Positions 20,549 to 32,591 are shown, numbered from the stretch's first letter. The stretch is 64,000 nucleotides of DNA from Cytidiella melzeri (GCA_022592445.1 JABYQR010000072.1:1-64000), one strand, 5' to 3'. Numbers and translations: made by a program. Notes: a model not told the origin generated them from the sequence alone.

Positions 20549-23500
20549 TTACATTGCAGCGGGTAAGGCACAACCTGAGAGTTCACCAATGTTTGTCAGC
20601 ACGTTCGTCTTTGCAGCCTTCCTATGAGGCAACGTCCGGCGCCATTCTTGAGCGGTTTTGGGCTGGACTTTACCGTCCAGTATCGCCTTGCAATGGTTCA
20701 CGAAGAACTGCTCATTCCTGGCACTCCAGTAGTCGAGGTCCACCCCCGATTGCGACCATGTCGTTACAGTTGGCCACCACGACCGATACGCAGTACCCGA
20801 AGGGCCATTCTCGGGGTGTTCTGAGATATAATCAGCATTGTAATTTGTCCAAGAAAAATGGTACTTACCCGGCATGACCCTGTACACTCCGCAGATCACA
20901 TCCTCTTGATGTGGCGATAATACATCGTCCACATAGTCCAAGCCGTCTAGTATACGATGGTTACACCGTGTTTGGAACCCACTCGGACCGTCGTATACCG
21001 CTGAATCGTCTGCATAGGCGTCACGGGCCAGTCGCCACAGCAAGCCGCCCCGTAACAAGGCAGCGCAACCCTGAACACTTTTGATGACCTCCTCTCGATA
21101 TTCGAGGTAGTCCTCATAGTCCGCAATCGTGAACTTGTGACGATGCTCGATGAGTCCGAGCCCTAACGGTACCAGGTTGAAATAAGAGGGCATCGGGGGA
21201 GTTGGCTGAAGCACCGTTGGGTCCGCAATTGACTGAAGTGTGTTGAAGGGCACTCCCCATCTGAGCAATGCGCCAGTCACATCATCCAACGAGGGACCAA
21301 CCCCAGATCGTAGGAGGTGGTTCACGGTGACAGGGTCGGCCAGGCAAAGGGAGTATGACACATCGTTGGCCTGTGGATCCCGAGCGTACACAAAGTACCG
21401 ATGGTGTTGCTCGTTGTCCATTACAGTCCGAACAATCAGGTTGTTCTGACGGTGCAGCGGATGTCCTAGGGCAGTACCGGGCACAAGATCCGTGAGCGTG
21501 GGTGGCGGCATTACAAAGTCGCTCGGTTTGGCCTCGAGGTATGAAAAGAGTTCACACATTGGTGTGCGATACCCAGGACCGACCTTCTCGTTGATGATCC
21601 CCATGAACTTGTAGATCTCTTTTTCTCGCGGCGTTGCCTCTTCATCCACGTCGACCGTCACCGCTGCGGATGTGAGTATGCCGTAGCGATAGCTCAGAGC
21701 CTGGTCGAATGCAATGCCTTTCCTCTGCAACAACTCGGGTGCACCAGACTGGGGCATTTGAGTGGATGAGGATGTACTTCCACTGGTGGAAGCAATCGGC
21801 TGCAGAGCCAGGGGTGGGGTGCGAGGTCGACGTCGAGGAGAGCGAGAACGACGTCGAGGAGAGCGCGAGCGACGTGGAGGAGAGCGAGAGCGACGTGGAG
21901 CAGAGTGGGAACGACGTCGAGGAGAGCGAGAGCGAGAGCAACGTCGAGGAGAGCGCGAGCGAGAGCAACGTCGAGGTGAGCGAGAGCGACGTGCAGCAGA
22001 GCGAGAACGACGAGGAGGAGAGCGAGAACGACGTCGAGGAGAGCAAGGGCGACGAGGAGGAGAGCGAGGGCGACGAGGAGGAGAGCGAGGGCGACGAGGA
22101 GGAGAGCGAGAACGACGAGGAGGAGAGCGAGAAGGCAACTCAGGCAATGTCTCAGCCTGAGGACTCGCAGCCGTGCGCAGATTCTGTAATCGCGGTGCGT
22201 CGTCAAAGTAGTCCCAACTTTCCACCAATTCCTGATCCTCGGTCGTAGCAGATGGGTCCAGCTCCTCCCAAATGTCGAATTTGTTGAACACCGCATTGTA
22301 CCTGCGTTGCGACCGAGCAGTGTCGGCCCACAAGTCGCGCCAGCGAGGCTTTCCGACAAGAACTCTGTTCCAGGTGCCGCTACTGTCGTCTGACTCTTCC
22401 CATCTGAAGACTTGGCAGTTGTGGCTCTTGTTTGGGAGTTCGAGATTGGCATGCAGCACCTCCCTTGCTTGCACACGAGCCTTCTGCGCCAGATTCATTT
22501 GGGCGAGTTTTGCTGCACTAACCTTCTCTCTCCTCGCAAAGAACTGCTGGGGTGTTTCACCCGGTGCCTGACCAGTAGTCGAACTTTGCCCTCGCGTGGC
22601 GACATAAAGAGGGCCAGGTGGGCGTGTCACGTTGCTCACTTGCGACGAGGTGGCAGGGGGCACATGGACAATGTTTGTGCCTTCAACTGAGGACGGCCAA
22701 TGAGTTTCAAGTGAGCCCCAAGCAGAAGACGAGGATGGTGCTGCAGACGGCCAATGAGTGTCAAGTGAGCCCCAAGCAGAAGACGAGGATGGTGCTGAAG
22801 ACGACGAGGGGCCGCCCAAGGACTCCACGCCTACAACATCACGAGCCTCTGCGACTTCTTCGTCCCATTCGTCCCTAGCGAAACGCGCTGCAGGCTGTCA
22901 AAGTGAGGCTTCCGACTCAACTGCTGAGGGCAGATACTCGGTGGACCAAGGGTGCTCAGAAACTGCTGGGCGCGGTCCAAAGTACAGCCAGACAGGCAAT
23001 TGAAAGTGGTTTATGAGATCCTTGAGGTTCTCAAGTGTTGACCCCATTGCTCCGACGGTGACGTCGACGACAAGCCCCAATCTATCAGTGGTTGACTGGT
23101 CAGCCTTGTCGCCGACCAGGCAAATTGTAGACCTGCGCAACATGCGTGCCTCGTGTTCCGAAACCAGCTTCCTATGTTGCAATGTGTCCAACCAATGTTT
23201 AGGCAATACATGTCCCGCATATGTCACCTTCGAAACGTTGATCCTGAAGACTCCTCGCACAAGGCCCAGGAACGATTTGGCTTGTTTTTTTGTTGGCCAG
23301 CTGCGATCGTAGTTATAATCTTGTGGCCAGGGAAACGTGTTACGATCTATCTGGACGAGGAGAGGCGTATACAATCCTAAGGGGAAAGTTCGCTTCATCG
23401 CGTCGAGGACTCTGCGCAGGAAAGCCTCCAAGTCGCGCCACTCTTGTACATTCTCCAGCCTCCACTGGTTGTCGTTGCCTTGGACTACCTTTATTCCCGC

Positions 23501-23758
23501 CAGCGGTTGCAGCAGACCGGTATACTGTGTCTCTCTCGGCGTGACCACGGTCCAATAGTGTAATTGGTTGGCCAGTCTCGTGTAGAGCCATGGACAGGGC
23601 AGCGGAAGGCGACCAATGTTTTTTGTGAGGTTTTCCGGCGCAAGCTTCGGGAGAGTGGACATGTTGGGAGAGACATAGAGGCCAGGGTAGCGGGGGATAT
23701 CGGTGTCAGAAGCCCATAATACCGAGGGCTTGGGCAGGGTTTGGGGGAGGGTCGACAT
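20549..23758 (-). pseudogene. Large agaricomycete protein of unknown function with RS-repeat domain; one in-frame TGA
   Basis: Two long frames (23758-22898 and 22828-20549) lie in one phase, separated only by a single TGA (22900-22898) followed by 23 open codons. They are best read as one protein of about 1,070 residues with a nonsense change, or with an unseen short intron there. A 48-nt GT..AG intron (20868-20821, frame-neutral) is likely near the C-terminus. From memory, a family of unstudied agaricomycete proteins shares the order seen here: N-terminal block, QQFFARREK..., FRWEE...WRDLWADTARSQRRYN..., a C-terminal RTVMDNEQHHRYFVYARDP...VIKSVQGCAALLRGGLLWRLA block and WWPTVTTW. In this copy a run of about 20 RSPPRR/RSPRRR units is inserted after the FDIWEELDP region (DNA 21825-22130). 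Function unknown. Confidence 0.6.
21825..22130 (-). repeat. Coding minisatellite of RS/PRR units
   Basis: On the plus strand GACG(T/A)(C/G)GAGGAGAGCGAG-type units of 15-18 bp repeat about 18-20 times. On the minus strand they encode RSPPRR, RSPRRR and RSRSPRRC units. All unit lengths are multiples of three, so the frame is kept. Confidence 0.85.
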
Positions 23759-24075
23759 ATTGGCGCTGCAGGGATATTAGTTTGGAGGCACAACCTGATC
23801 AGGGTAGGACACTTACGAGTTGTGATGGGGTCGGTGAGTGGCGAGTGTCTACGGCACAGGATGTAGGGGGAACTTGGCGACTATCAGCAACGAGCGAAAG
23901 CGTAGCAAAAATTTGTACTTACGAGCAGAACAGTTTACGAAAAGACCTTTTCAAACGTTGGCCTTCTCCAAGAGGCGGCGCGTCCTTGCGAAAGCTTGGC
24001 TGTCGCGAGCAGACAAGTCCAGGCAGAAACTTGGCTGCAGGCTCTGATGCTACGGTGGTGACGAGTGACGTGGAC

Positions 24076-25196
24076 AGACAGATGCTCCGCTGTCTAGACA
24101 GTCAAGGGTGAAGACTCCGGTAGCAGATACTCCGCTACCGTGAGTTTATGGAGAGGAGGAAGTGGTACAGCTGGTGGTGGTGGACTCCGGTAGCAGATGC
24201 TCCGCTACTGTGTCTGAGGACGTGTGTTGAAGGTTGTCGTCGAGATGTAGGTGCTGGGCGAAGACTCCGGTAGCAGATTCTCCGCTACCGTGAGTGTATG
24301 GACGGGAGGAGGAGGTACAGCTGGCGTGAAGGACTCCGGTAGCAGATGCTCCGCTACCGAAAGTTGGAATGTGGGTGGTGGTTGTGGTGGTGAAGGAGGA
24401 AGACTTGTGGGTGGTGGTTGTGGTGGGGAAGACGTGTGGGTGGTGGTGATGTTGACGGTGGTGAGATTGACGGTGGTGAGAGCAAATGAGGAGGAGGAGG
24501 AGGAGGAGGAGGTGGTGGTGGTGGAGGAGGTGGTGGTGGTGGTGGTGGTGGTGGTGGGAGGGCGTTGCAGGAGGAGGAGGTGGTGTGGTCGTCGTGGTAC
24601 GTGGTGGTGGCAGTGAGAGTGGTTTGGGCACCTGAGATTGAACCTTGTTCTATGGGCGCTCCGTGTTATAGATTAGATTACCGACAACTTGCCAGCGCAT
24701 TGTCGGGTTGCTTTTGCACCCTCAACCTCCGACAACGACCACGACCACGACATCCACTACCATGTCGACCACAACCCGCCGCCTCGTACACCATTGCAGC
24801 GGAGCATCTGCTGCGATGGGTCGTATGATCACCACCTTCTTTTCCGCACCACACAACCACGACCACGACCACTACCACTACCACTGCCACGTCGACCACA
24901 ACCGCCGCCTCGTACACCATCGCAGCGGAGCATCTGCTGCGATGGGTCGTATGATCACCACCTTCTTTTCCTCACCACATACCTGCGACCACGACAACAA
25001 CCACGACGTCCACTACCACTACCACTACCACTACCATGTCGACTACAACCGCCGCCTCGTACACCATCGCAGCGGAGCATCTGCTGCGATGTGTTGTTGT
25101 CCTCTACCTGCGACCACGACCACGACCACCACGCCAGCCACTACTACGACTACAACCACCGCCCTATACACTGTCGCAGCAGAGCATCTGCTGCGA
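24076..25196. repeat. Array of covarying short hairpins in two orientations
   Basis: Left arm: hairpins at 24119-24139, 24189-24209, 24269-24289 and 24338-24358, stem (C)GGTAGC/GCTACC(G), loop AGATGCTCC, plus a divergent one at 24076-24095 (AGACAG/CTGTCT). Right arm: hairpins at 24792-24818, 24918-24944, 25065-25091 and 25174-25196 with the inverse loop GGAGCATCT and stems up to CATCGCAGC/GCTGCGATG. Stem bases change in pairs between copies while the loop stays. The middle (24380-24620) is a low-complexity GTG/GGA run. The array precedes the CACTA-like transposase gene. Confidence 0.75.
24380..24620. repeat. Low-complexity GGT/GGA (ACC/TCC) run
   Basis: GTGGTGGTGGTGG and GAGGAGGAGG tracts. 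Open frames here (His-rich on the minus strand, Gly/Val-rich on the plus strand) follow from the composition and are not taken as genes. Confidence 0.8.
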
Positions 25197-25753
25197 TGTG
25201 TTGTTGTCCTCTACCTGCGACCACCACCACCACCACCACAACAGCCACTAGTACAACTACAACCACCGCCCTATACACTGTCACATGAATTGCTCTCTTC
25301 ACGGATCCGCATGCCTTCGAGCACATTGGTACAAGACACTCCCCGAATCTGCTTACTGGGACCCTTCGTTTCCTACCGGCAACAACGCCAGAGTCGATAT
25401 CCTGTCGGCTTAACCGTCGACGGATATCGGACACTGCCCTGTCGGCTTGACCGTTGATGGATTTCGGCTGAGCACTCACGGGAGGTCTGAAGGGGGCGAG
25501 CTGCAAAACACTCCTTCTCCCCTGTACACTCTCCACCCTCTCTCTCTCTCTCAAAACTCGCATTCATTTGCAGATTTCTGGATTTGTACTGGAGGGTGTA
25601 ATTACTCATTCATGGTCGATCACGCTTTGTCGCGTGAGCGCTTCTATGTCACGTGTCTCCTGCCTTGTTAGGTAAGTCAGCCCAGACGTTGCGCAAGTCA
25701 AGACGTCTCATTGACTGTATGCTGCCACCACTCGCCGCCATAGATCACAGCAC

Positions 25754-28700
25754 ATGCCCAACCCTCTCACCCTCTGTCCATGCAATCTGTGCAAGACAAA
25801 AGGTGGTTTACTTCAGTCGGCGCGGAATATCAAGAGGCACCTCGCGCAACAGACGGCCGCTGATATCGAGGCAGCAAGAGAAGATTTGAGGCATAAACAG
25901 CGTTTTGCAGCTGTCCGACTCGACAACCCAGAGCCTAACCCCCTCGCGTACCCAACTGAATACCACGATGTCAATGCGCCTACTTCTATCTGCAGCAGTG
26001 TCAGTCCGGTAGGTGAGCTCGACAACACGTTGGGTGAAGATGCGTACATACTGCCACCTTCTTCTGCTGCTGAACTTGATCACCACGCGATCTTGCGATC
26101 TCCGACACCCTCTGACTGGCAGCCATCTGCCTACGGCAACAATTCTTCTGCATCTGAAGAGTCTGGTGCCTCTTCGGAATCTGACGACGCCGACAACGAA
26201 GACCTATATCTGGAAGATGACCCGTTGTATGTTGGACTGGATAGGATCTATGACTTGCATACAGGAGAGCAAGACGCCTCAGAGATGATTGACGACCTCC
26301 CTCCGGCTTTCTATGAGGATCCTATCCTTCGAAACATCTACATACGAGTGTTCATTGAGGCCTCTTTCAACCACGCCACCCAAGAGTCCATCAAATCTCA
26401 GCTCGAAGCCCACTACCATGCCTTATCGAGTCTTGAAAAGCGTGGCGGCCCTCCCATCCACGGACTTCACAATATGGCCCGCACTCTGCGCACAGTTGAA
26501 CGCCGACTTGGCGTAGATCCTGATAAGTACATTGTCTACTACTTTCTCTGCAACGTCTGCTGGGATATACATCACCCCGAAAGACTTTCTGCGCTGGCTA
26601 GCCCTCAATGTCGCAAACCGGGATGTACGAAAGGCCGGCTTTACTCTCTGAAAACAGTGAACGACAAGATCAAGCGCGTCCCCCTCAAAATCATGCCCTA
26701 CTGCCCGATCATCCCTCAGTATCAATGCTTGCTACTACGACCAGGTAAACTAGCGGAGTTTCAACAGTGGCGCACTCCAAACGATACACCAGGAAATGTT
26801 CCTCCGGATTTGAGAGAAGGACTAGACGCGTTTCCAGACCGGGACTTTGTCATGCACAACATCCACGATGGATTTGGTTGGCGAGAAGCTCAAGCAGGAC
26901 TGGTCCGTCGACGTGGAGGCGCATGGAGCGTCGAAGATGTTGATGTGCATGAACTCAATCAACGATTCGTTGCGCTGCCAAACGGTCTACTCGTAATGAT
27001 CAACATTGATTGGTGAGCTATACATTATCATGAGTTGCCCAGTCTCTCGAGCTACACGTACGCTGACATGATTTAGGTTTCAGCCTGTGAAGAATGGCAA
27101 GCACTCCATGGGTGCAATGTACCTTACCTTCTGCAATAATCCGCGACAGAAGCGTTTTCTTCGGGAGGAAACAATCCTGGTGTGCGTCTTGCCGGGACCA
27201 TCAGAACCGTCACTGGAGCAGCTTAACTTCGTCCTGGAGCCATTTGTTAGAGACATGTTAATACTCGAAGATGGTAGGTTCCTCATGCTGTTCATACATC
27301 GCTCGCCATTCACTCACCATGGACGAATCTACAGGTGTAGACTTCAAGGTTCACGGAGCAGCAGAGCGAATTATAACTCATAGTCGCGTATTTCTTAACT
27401 CCTCAGACCTTCCCGCCAGCCGAAAAGTAACTGGTCTGCGCACGGTCACCAGCAAGCACTTCATGTGTACTTGGTGCAAACAGTCGTTCGCATCTCTCAC
27501 CCATCCAGACTGCTTCACCCCCTCTAGTGAGCAGGCTATTTAATTTCATATTGAGGCTCTGACGTTGCACTCCGCACATGGTCCTTTTGTAGAGTTTGAG
27601 CCTCGGGACGATCTGCGTTTTCTCAAGTACGCCTTCATTGCGCGGGATGCCGATCCAGCCACACGGGATGAAATCTCAGAAAGACGTGGTGTGCGGTGGT
27701 CAGAGCTGGATCAGTTACCGGGGTGGTCGCCTAGCCGCGATTCTCCTCTGGAGTTCGTCCACTCAACTTTCCTTGGTACGTCAATCTGTTTTCATAGCTA
27801 GCTGTTGATCTATACATCTCATGTATGAAGGCGAGATCCACCATGTTATCTGGCAAATCATACTCGGCGGTGGCATGCTTACAGCGCAATCACGCAGTGA
27901 CAAACCGCTGGATAAATTCAATGAGTTCCTACAGTCAATTGAATGGCCGGGCTCAATTGGTCGTGTGCCAAGAAAGGTACGCAGCACACCGTTGTTCTAC
28001 GGGCAAATTGTTCACTGTTCCTAGATCGACAAAGGGAATCTCAAAGCGGACGAGTGGCGCAGCATGGGAAGCATCATACCAGTTGCGCTCTACTGCGCAT
28101 GGGAGAAAGATGGTTTGATTCCAGATACTGACGCACCAAGACCCAGAGCAGATACAAATGCAGCAAGGACCGAGGCACAGAAGGAGCGCATGCTGCAGAA
28201 ACGCCGACGTGAGGCTATCTCCCAACAAGCAGAAACCACAGCGGAAGATTTTGAAGCCAACGTACATATCACGATGGACTGCAACTATCGTCGCCACTAC
28301 AACTGTGTTCTAGAGCACTCGACAGCTGTGCGGATCTATGCATGCCGCTCAATCACGCCAAACGAGATCATGCGAGCCGCTGAGTGTCATAGCCGTGCGT
28401 GTCGTTCATGGACTCGAATGCATTGTCACCTCACCCCAAACTTCCATCTTTCGGAGCACAATCCAGAGTTCATACTACGCTATGGTCCTGTACCGGGATG
28501 GTGGTGCATGCCGCTGGAACAAAACAACGGCTTCATGAAGAAATTCAAACACAACGGTCATAGTGGTGGCGAGCTGGAGGGCACTCTGATGCGGGGATGG
28601 GTGAAGTACTCACTCATCTCCAATCTGGTACGCTCTCATTGTCATGCAAGACGCTACTAACCCCTGTGTGTACGGCAGATCAATCAAATAGAGTTGCTCG

Positions 28701-29612
28701 AAGACTGGACAGAGGATGACAGGATAATTGCCTCGGCGCTGAAGACCTACCTTGGCGGTAACATGAAAGGCTCTCGACGCAACACCCTCATGAGCATGAT
28801 CGACTCAGCAGCGCATACTGATGCCGGTGAGTACCTCACTAACCATTAGTAGTTCCGGGTGTCGTAACTGATGTGTCTTCAGGTATCATTCAGCACCCAC
28901 GCCAGTCAAGCCGCATCAATTTGAAGGCTGCTGACGGCGTGGGTGCGGGGGATTTATATGGTATGGTATTGGTATACCTCCAAAGATTATGGCAGAACAA
29001 CATTGTTCTGGTGCCTGAGACGGCCCCTTTGCATATCGGCGAACCCTTCATAGCTACGTCGGTAAAGCCTTACACTTATGTCACGGTGGATGGCCTCAGA
29101 TACGGAGCTGCAACAAAACAACGTGGCCATCCCCATCGACTTGCTTACATCAATGGACGAGAGCCCGTACAGATCGAGTGGATCCTAGCTATATCACACG
29201 TACGGAACGACTCGACATTACCAGCTGCAGAACACACATGTGCCGTTGTGCGAAGATTTGTTCGTCATGCAAATACCCCAGAGATGCCCTGGGATCTAAG
29301 GTACGCATTGCCACCGATTGTGCAAGGTGCGGCGATGATCCACATTCACACAGGGCCGATGATTTGGGCATATCTGTGTGGAAAGCTGAAGCTTTTGAAG
29401 ACGCTGAAATTGTCCCTGTGACGTCTTTCTCTGGACAATTTGCGCGTGTATTGCTCAATTATTGTGGTCCTGCTGGGGGAAGATTTTGGGTTGCTATGTC
29501 TACATGCCATGTACGTCTGGTCGTGCAATTTTAAGCTGCTGCTACTAACTTTGGTTGTGTGTAGGTCGGACAGGAGCCACACGTTGTTGAGAACAAAGAA
29601 GATGATGTGTGA
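25754..29612 (+). CDS. CACTA/En-Spm (Tnp2-like) transposase, apparently intact
   Basis: Ten exons (25754-27012, 27077-27273, 27335-27526, 27593-27775, 27831-27976, 28025-28627, 28679-28826, 28883-29300, 29354-29510, 29565-29612) join in phase to 1,116 residues. Order: N-terminal Cys/His motif (CPCNLCKTKGG...RNIKRHL), acidic linker (130-190), second Cys cluster (CNVC...CRKPGC), then the transposase core with NIDWFQP around residue 420 and ILVCVLPGPSEPS. The YGPVPGWWCMPLEQNNGFMKKFKHNGHSGGELEGTLMRGW block near 830-870 follows, then the C-terminal RIEWIL / DLGISVWKAE / FWVAMSTCH region of these enzymes. CACTA transposases cut and paste elements with CACTA-type ends. I saw no stop or frameshift, so the gene may be functional. 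Terminal inverted repeats were not found. A coiled-coil gene lies convergently 0.2 kb downstream. Confidence 0.85.
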
Positions 29613-29665
29613 AAGAACGATCTCTCACGTCGGTTATGCATAGTCCGCATCACCGAATGGTGATT

Positions 29666-29967
29666 CGCCGCCTCCTCCATTCTCACCTCTTTCAGCTCCA
29701 ACTCCACTCTCCGGTGGCCCAGCACTGCTGTCCTGAGCACTGGGATGCGTAGCCTGAGCAATCGAATCTGCATCTGTGTCATGGTAAGTAAGTCTGCTCT
29801 TATAATATTCGAACCTCGCCGCCTCCTCCATTCTCACCTCTTTCAGCTCCAACTCCACTCTCCGGTGGCCCAGCACTGCTGTCCTGAGCACTCGGATGCG
29901 TAGCCTGAGCAATCGAATCTGCATCTGCGTCATGGTAAGTAAGTCTGCTCTTATAATCTTCGAACTC
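29666..29967 (-). repeat. Tandem duplication, two units of 151 bp
   Basis: Units 29666-29816 and 29817-29967 differ at a few bases only. They contain coding sequence of the minus-strand gene (THPSAQDSSAGPPESG). Since 151 is not a multiple of three, the second unit is read in another phase and the protein ends soon after the first. Confidence 0.9.
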
Positions 29968-31892
29968 TCTGCTTACCACCTGTGGCAGAGCCTGCGCCTT
30001 CGTTTGCAGATTGCACGCTACCAGCAGCTGGTCGAACACGGTTCGGCACATTTTGTTGAGGGTGAGCCATCAACCAGTCCAAATCAACACATTCCTCGCT
30101 AATGACCTGATTTTGCGTCTGCTGCCCATGGCGTTTGGGCAAGTCGCGCTCAACAGGTTCTCCCAATTTGACGCGGCGATGGTCACGGCTGGTATTCTGT
30201 GCTGCGCGAACATGCTCATCTAACTCATCCACTAGATAGTTGACCTTGTTGCAGTGGTAAGTGCGTTTCTGCCGTTCAATATGAGACTTACTTACAAGCG
30301 CATCTCGATATGTGGGACGATGGCGCACAAAAATGTGGCTAACTTTCTTTGCAGGTGGTCCATCATCGTTCTCACTAAATATACCCCCCTCGCTTTCCTC
30401 CTCAACATCTGAGTAGTCGGACGACTGGTACTTCGCGCGAAAAAACCAGTCATACTTTGTACCAGCCATCTCGGTAACTTTGTCGCGCTCTTTTGCACGT
30501 TCTTTGAATTTCTGATCAACAATATGTTTAGCTCCACGTGCAGAACGCGTACGGCACGGCCTGTACGCATATATGTTATGAAGGTACGTACAGCATCTTT
30601 CCGAGTACACCTGCGATTCTTTTGCAGCGTGAGCTGCTTCGTTATCTCATCCTTGTTCTGACCCTGATACTTGACCTTTAGGCCTGTCCATACTGTTGAG
30701 AGAGCGGCCGCAATCTCAGCCTCAGGGACAGTCTTGAGATACTCCTGCAGCGTTTCAGGATCACAGTTCCCATTGGAATACCACCGATGACCGCGGTCAC
30801 GAAGCGTGTTGATGAACTCAGCCTGCCAAGCATCGGCGTTTACAACCCAAGAATCCCAACGCGGTCTCAGGCAGCAATCTTTCGCGGCTGGGTCATCTGT
30901 CGTCCAGAAACTGCCGTCTTCAAGGGGATCTGGCACAGGAGCATGCAGAGTCTCAATTCCCATCAGCTTGTGTACAGCTGCGCGAACAACTCCCTGTACA
31001 TGTACAATGGCGAATGTGAGTACATGTACACTGTTAAACATGTTTATTTCATTGATGGCCTACGTACGTTGATCAAGGGATTACGTTCCTTCTTTCCCAC
31101 TGGCCCTAGGACACCGCTGCCTGCCCCGCGAGGTACAGGCACACCTTGCTCTCCTCCCCTATCAGTTGCAACACCAGCGTTGTTGAGCGCAGCATGCAAC
31201 TCTACGAATTGGCCTTGCAGGTGAGCAAGGACGTTATCGAGTGTGCTGATTTGCTCATTATGTGTCTCAATCTGTTTGTCTTGCATGCGGATTTGTTCTT
31301 CTTGTACGGTGAGTCGCTCATCCTGCTCCTTAACAAACGCATGCATCTCCTTCATCTTCTCGTTCACTGTAGTCAGAAATCCGTCCATCTCATTCAACCT
31401 CCGCCTTGCATCCTTCAGGAGCTCATCCTGGCTGCCCGAAGTAGCCTGCAAGCCCTGCAGCAAGTCATTCATAGCGGCCATACTGTCGGAGATAGCCCTA
31501 GAGATACCAAGCCCGCTGGTGCCATGAGTCAATGACGGACCAGACAAAGAGCGACGTGAGGACAGCGGAGTTTGACTCTCAGCGGTCAATGTATGCGAGG
31601 TTTCAGAGGGTGTGCGAGTGGTTTGTGAAGGGGTAAAAGGGTTTCTGAAGCCACCATGAGGAGGTTGAGTGAAGCCGCGGTTGTGCAGAGACGGCTGAGA
31701 GGTATGCACAGAGGCTCGATGTTCAGATGTCAAGGTGCGTCCGGCTGGCTCTGATACGACGCTCGGCTCAATTCGCGGACATTTAGCAGGTGGCTGTCTA
31801 TGCTCAGAGGATGGAGGACCAGTAGCGGGGTTGACACCGGCCTCGGGAGGTTGGCAGTTGCGGGGCATGCCCGTTACTGATTGCCTTGACAT
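29810..31892 (-). CDS. Coiled-coil protein convergent with the CACTA-like transposase, possible accessory protein
   Basis: Exons 31892-31068, 30993-30592 and 30511 to about 29810 join in phase; a further small intron near 30000 is likely. Residues 1-140 are Pro/Ser/Thr-rich. Residues about 150-250 form a long heptad-like Glu/Gln/Leu coiled coil (EMDGFLTTVNEKMKEMHAFVKEQDERL...). The next part (VPDPLEDGSFWTTDDPAAKDCCLRPRWDSW...) is globular, followed by a Lys/Glu-rich block (KFKERAKERDKVTEM...KYDWFFRAKYQSSDYSDVEEESE). The last block resembles, from memory, uncharacterised proteins often found beside agaricomycete transposases. Plant CACTA elements carry a second DNA-binding protein (TnpA); a like role is inference. 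Chromovirus F inserted 100 bp upstream of the start. Confidence 0.5.
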
Positions 31893-32056
31893 TGAGAGTG
31901 CGCACACAGACCTGGAGGTTGTCTGTAAAGGTGAGCACAATGGGGATTGTGGACAAGGTGCGTCTTTGCTGCCATGGTACCCTCACGCCTTTGTCACAGA
32001 TTTTCAATGTTTCTACAAGACTTGCCTTACCAGGCAACGGTATTATTGGGAATATT

Positions 32057-32160
32057 TAAGCGCTTGTCAAGCGCTTATCCAGCGCTTATCCGGCGTCTAT
32101 TTAGGCGCTTATCCAGCGCTTATCTGGCGCTTATCAGGCGCCTATTCCGGCGCTTATTCT
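32057..32160 (+). repeat. GCGCTTATC tandem repeats in the LTR U3
   Basis: About nine imperfect copies of a 10-12 bp unit around GCGCTTATCC, kept in both LTRs of F (39690-39793) and, reversed, in B (about 6480-6580). A multi-copy transcription-factor site or a chromatin-targeting site are both possible; neither is shown. Confidence 0.75.
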
Positions 32161-32546
32161 CAGTGCCTATCAATTGATGCGCTGATGCGCCTCCTGTCTC
32201 TGATGCGCTGATGCGCTCCTTTCCTTATCTGTGTATCACATGATAGAACTCTCTGGAACCTTGTGGAACTTGCTGGAACTATGATGTCATAGTATAGAAC
32301 ATTCCATTAGATGATGTCATAGTTCTTAGAACCTTCTGGAAAAGTCTAGCCTTGTCTTAGAACAAGCTAGAACAAGTCTAGCCTTGGAGCTGGGTCATGG
32401 GGTCAGGTCATGGGGACAATTGCTATTGGTTGATTATTGAAGTGGCACCACTAGGGCATAGGGCATGCTTAGTAAGGTAGATTACTTCGCTTACTCATGT
32501 AGGTATTAGGGGTCTTAGGGTAGTACCTGGGGTCCTCCCCTTCATG

Positions 32547-32554
32547 TATATATA
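32547..32554 (+). promoter_or_regulatory. LTR TATA box
   Basis: TATATATA, 34 bp upstream of the inferred RNA 5' end at 32581. Confidence 0.7.
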
Positions 32555-32580
32555 GAGGCACTCCTGAGGGCATATCCCCT

Positions 32581-32591
32581 CAGTCTTATCC
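32581..32591 (+). other. Self-primer segment at the inferred RNA 5' end
   Basis: CAGTCTTATCC, at the expected start of R, is the exact 11-base complement of the primer binding site at 32720-32730. Confidence 0.7.

Noticed and set aside
24146..24631. 161-codon minus-strand His/Thr/Pro-rich frame
   Set aside because: Product of the GTG/GGA low-complexity run and the hairpin repeats.
24119..25196. CRISPR-like array
   Set aside because: Repeats are hairpins with changing stems, spacing is 69-147 bp and irregular, orientation flips, and the genome is eukaryotic.
24708..25457. 249-codon plus-strand frame rich in Thr/His
   Set aside because: It follows the repeated hairpin and ACC/CAC-rich sequence in all frames; the frames on both strands are open because of composition. 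No domain or splice support.
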